Shown: piece after piece, positions 63,846-64,000 of the stretch
Layout of the letters: the number at the start of each line of letters is the position of its first letter
Numbering within the stretch: the stretch's first letter is position 1
From: DATDIC01 sp963764525
GTDB lineage: Bacteria > Pseudomonadota > Alphaproteobacteria > Acetobacterales > Acetobacteraceae
Assembly: GCA_963764525.1 (NCBI GenBank)
Contig: CAVXTC010000022.1
Location: 77,754-141,753 of the forward strand
Direction of reading: 5' to 3'
Length of the DNA stretch: 64,000 bases
Notes under the pieces: generated by a model
What the model was told of the DNA's origin: nothing
What the model saw: the letters and a program-made list of their open reading frames with translations, nothing else
Databases searched by the model: none
Translations under genes and position numbers: made by a program

Positions 63846-64000
63846 CCCTGTCCGTCCGGTCGGCTGCGACGGCCAGAATCGGGCGAGCCAATCATCCCAA
63901 GCGGCTGGATCGGCGGGCAGGTCGTCCGAGGGCAGAATTCGCGAATCCCTCAGCACCTCTCCAAGATCGCCGCGCTGGCCCGCGCGAAAGAGATGGGTTC

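Noticed and set aside
63846..64000. Minus-strand frame at the right edge (GDLGEVLRDSRILPSDDLPAD)
   Set aside because: Could be the 3' end of a gene continuing off the window, but the frame runs on into speE on the opposite strand and no family is recognisable; error density here is high.

Overview
This 64 kb, GC-rich window looks like chromosome of an alphaproteobacterium, most plausibly an Acetobacteraceae/Rhodopila-type member of the Rhodospirillales. That placement is an inference from base composition, the bamD-recN-ligA order, the plsY-dprA-topA cluster and the kaiC-kaiB-kinase operon. No rRNA is present to confirm it. Housekeeping genes (lipB, tRNA-Leu, aroK-aroB, xerD, topA, dprA, plsY, bamD, recN, ligA, speD, speE) are interspersed with catabolic, transport, toxin-antitoxin and decaying regions.

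Layout. 0-12 kb: lipB start, tRNA-Leu(GAG), then a leftward dipeptide-type ABC transporter operon ending in an MlrC-like peptidase. A rightward pair (enolase-superfamily enzyme, AstE-like deacylase) diverges from it across a perfect palindrome. A 4-OT tautomerase and a Gfo/Idh oxidoreductase follow. Together these look like an uptake-and-degradation locus for a peptide-like or acylated substrate. 12-18 kb: copper chaperone PCuAC and a CtaG-type oxidase assembly protein, then a four-gene Kai-like operon (KaiC, two KaiBs, hybrid histidine kinase) without KaiA. 18-28 kb: fused aroK-aroB, a 47-residue membrane protein, xerD, a TetR regulator with twin operators facing a truncated antiporter, a crotonase, a glycosyltransferase and a PrsT-like TPR protein. 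28-38 kb: a beta-helix surface protein, DUF1028, a UbiH-type hydroxylase, a hydroxyacid dehydrogenase, topA, dprA and plsY. 38-46 kb: a rearrangement scar joining two 5'-truncated genes, an ATP-dependent DNA ligase, a TsdA-like cytochrome, two toxin-antitoxin modules and a tandem repeat. 46-58 kb: bamD, recN, ligA, a GTAC repeat cluster, a deleted IS256 element, two epoxide-hydrolase-like genes and a MarR-EmrA-EmrB efflux operon. 58-64 kb: a broken pstS, an MFS transporter, gene debris, a GT9 remnant and multiply frameshifted speD and speE.

More than 20 single-base frame breaks hit otherwise intact, conserved genes, including topA, recN, aroB, speD and speE. Most look like uncorrected sequencing indels rather than biology, and they become dense toward the right end. 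Genes are annotated across such breaks, and the place of each break is given. The pstS gene, the antiporter, the acyl-CoA ligase tail and the IS256 element look genuinely decayed because they carry nonsense codons, deletions or missing halves.
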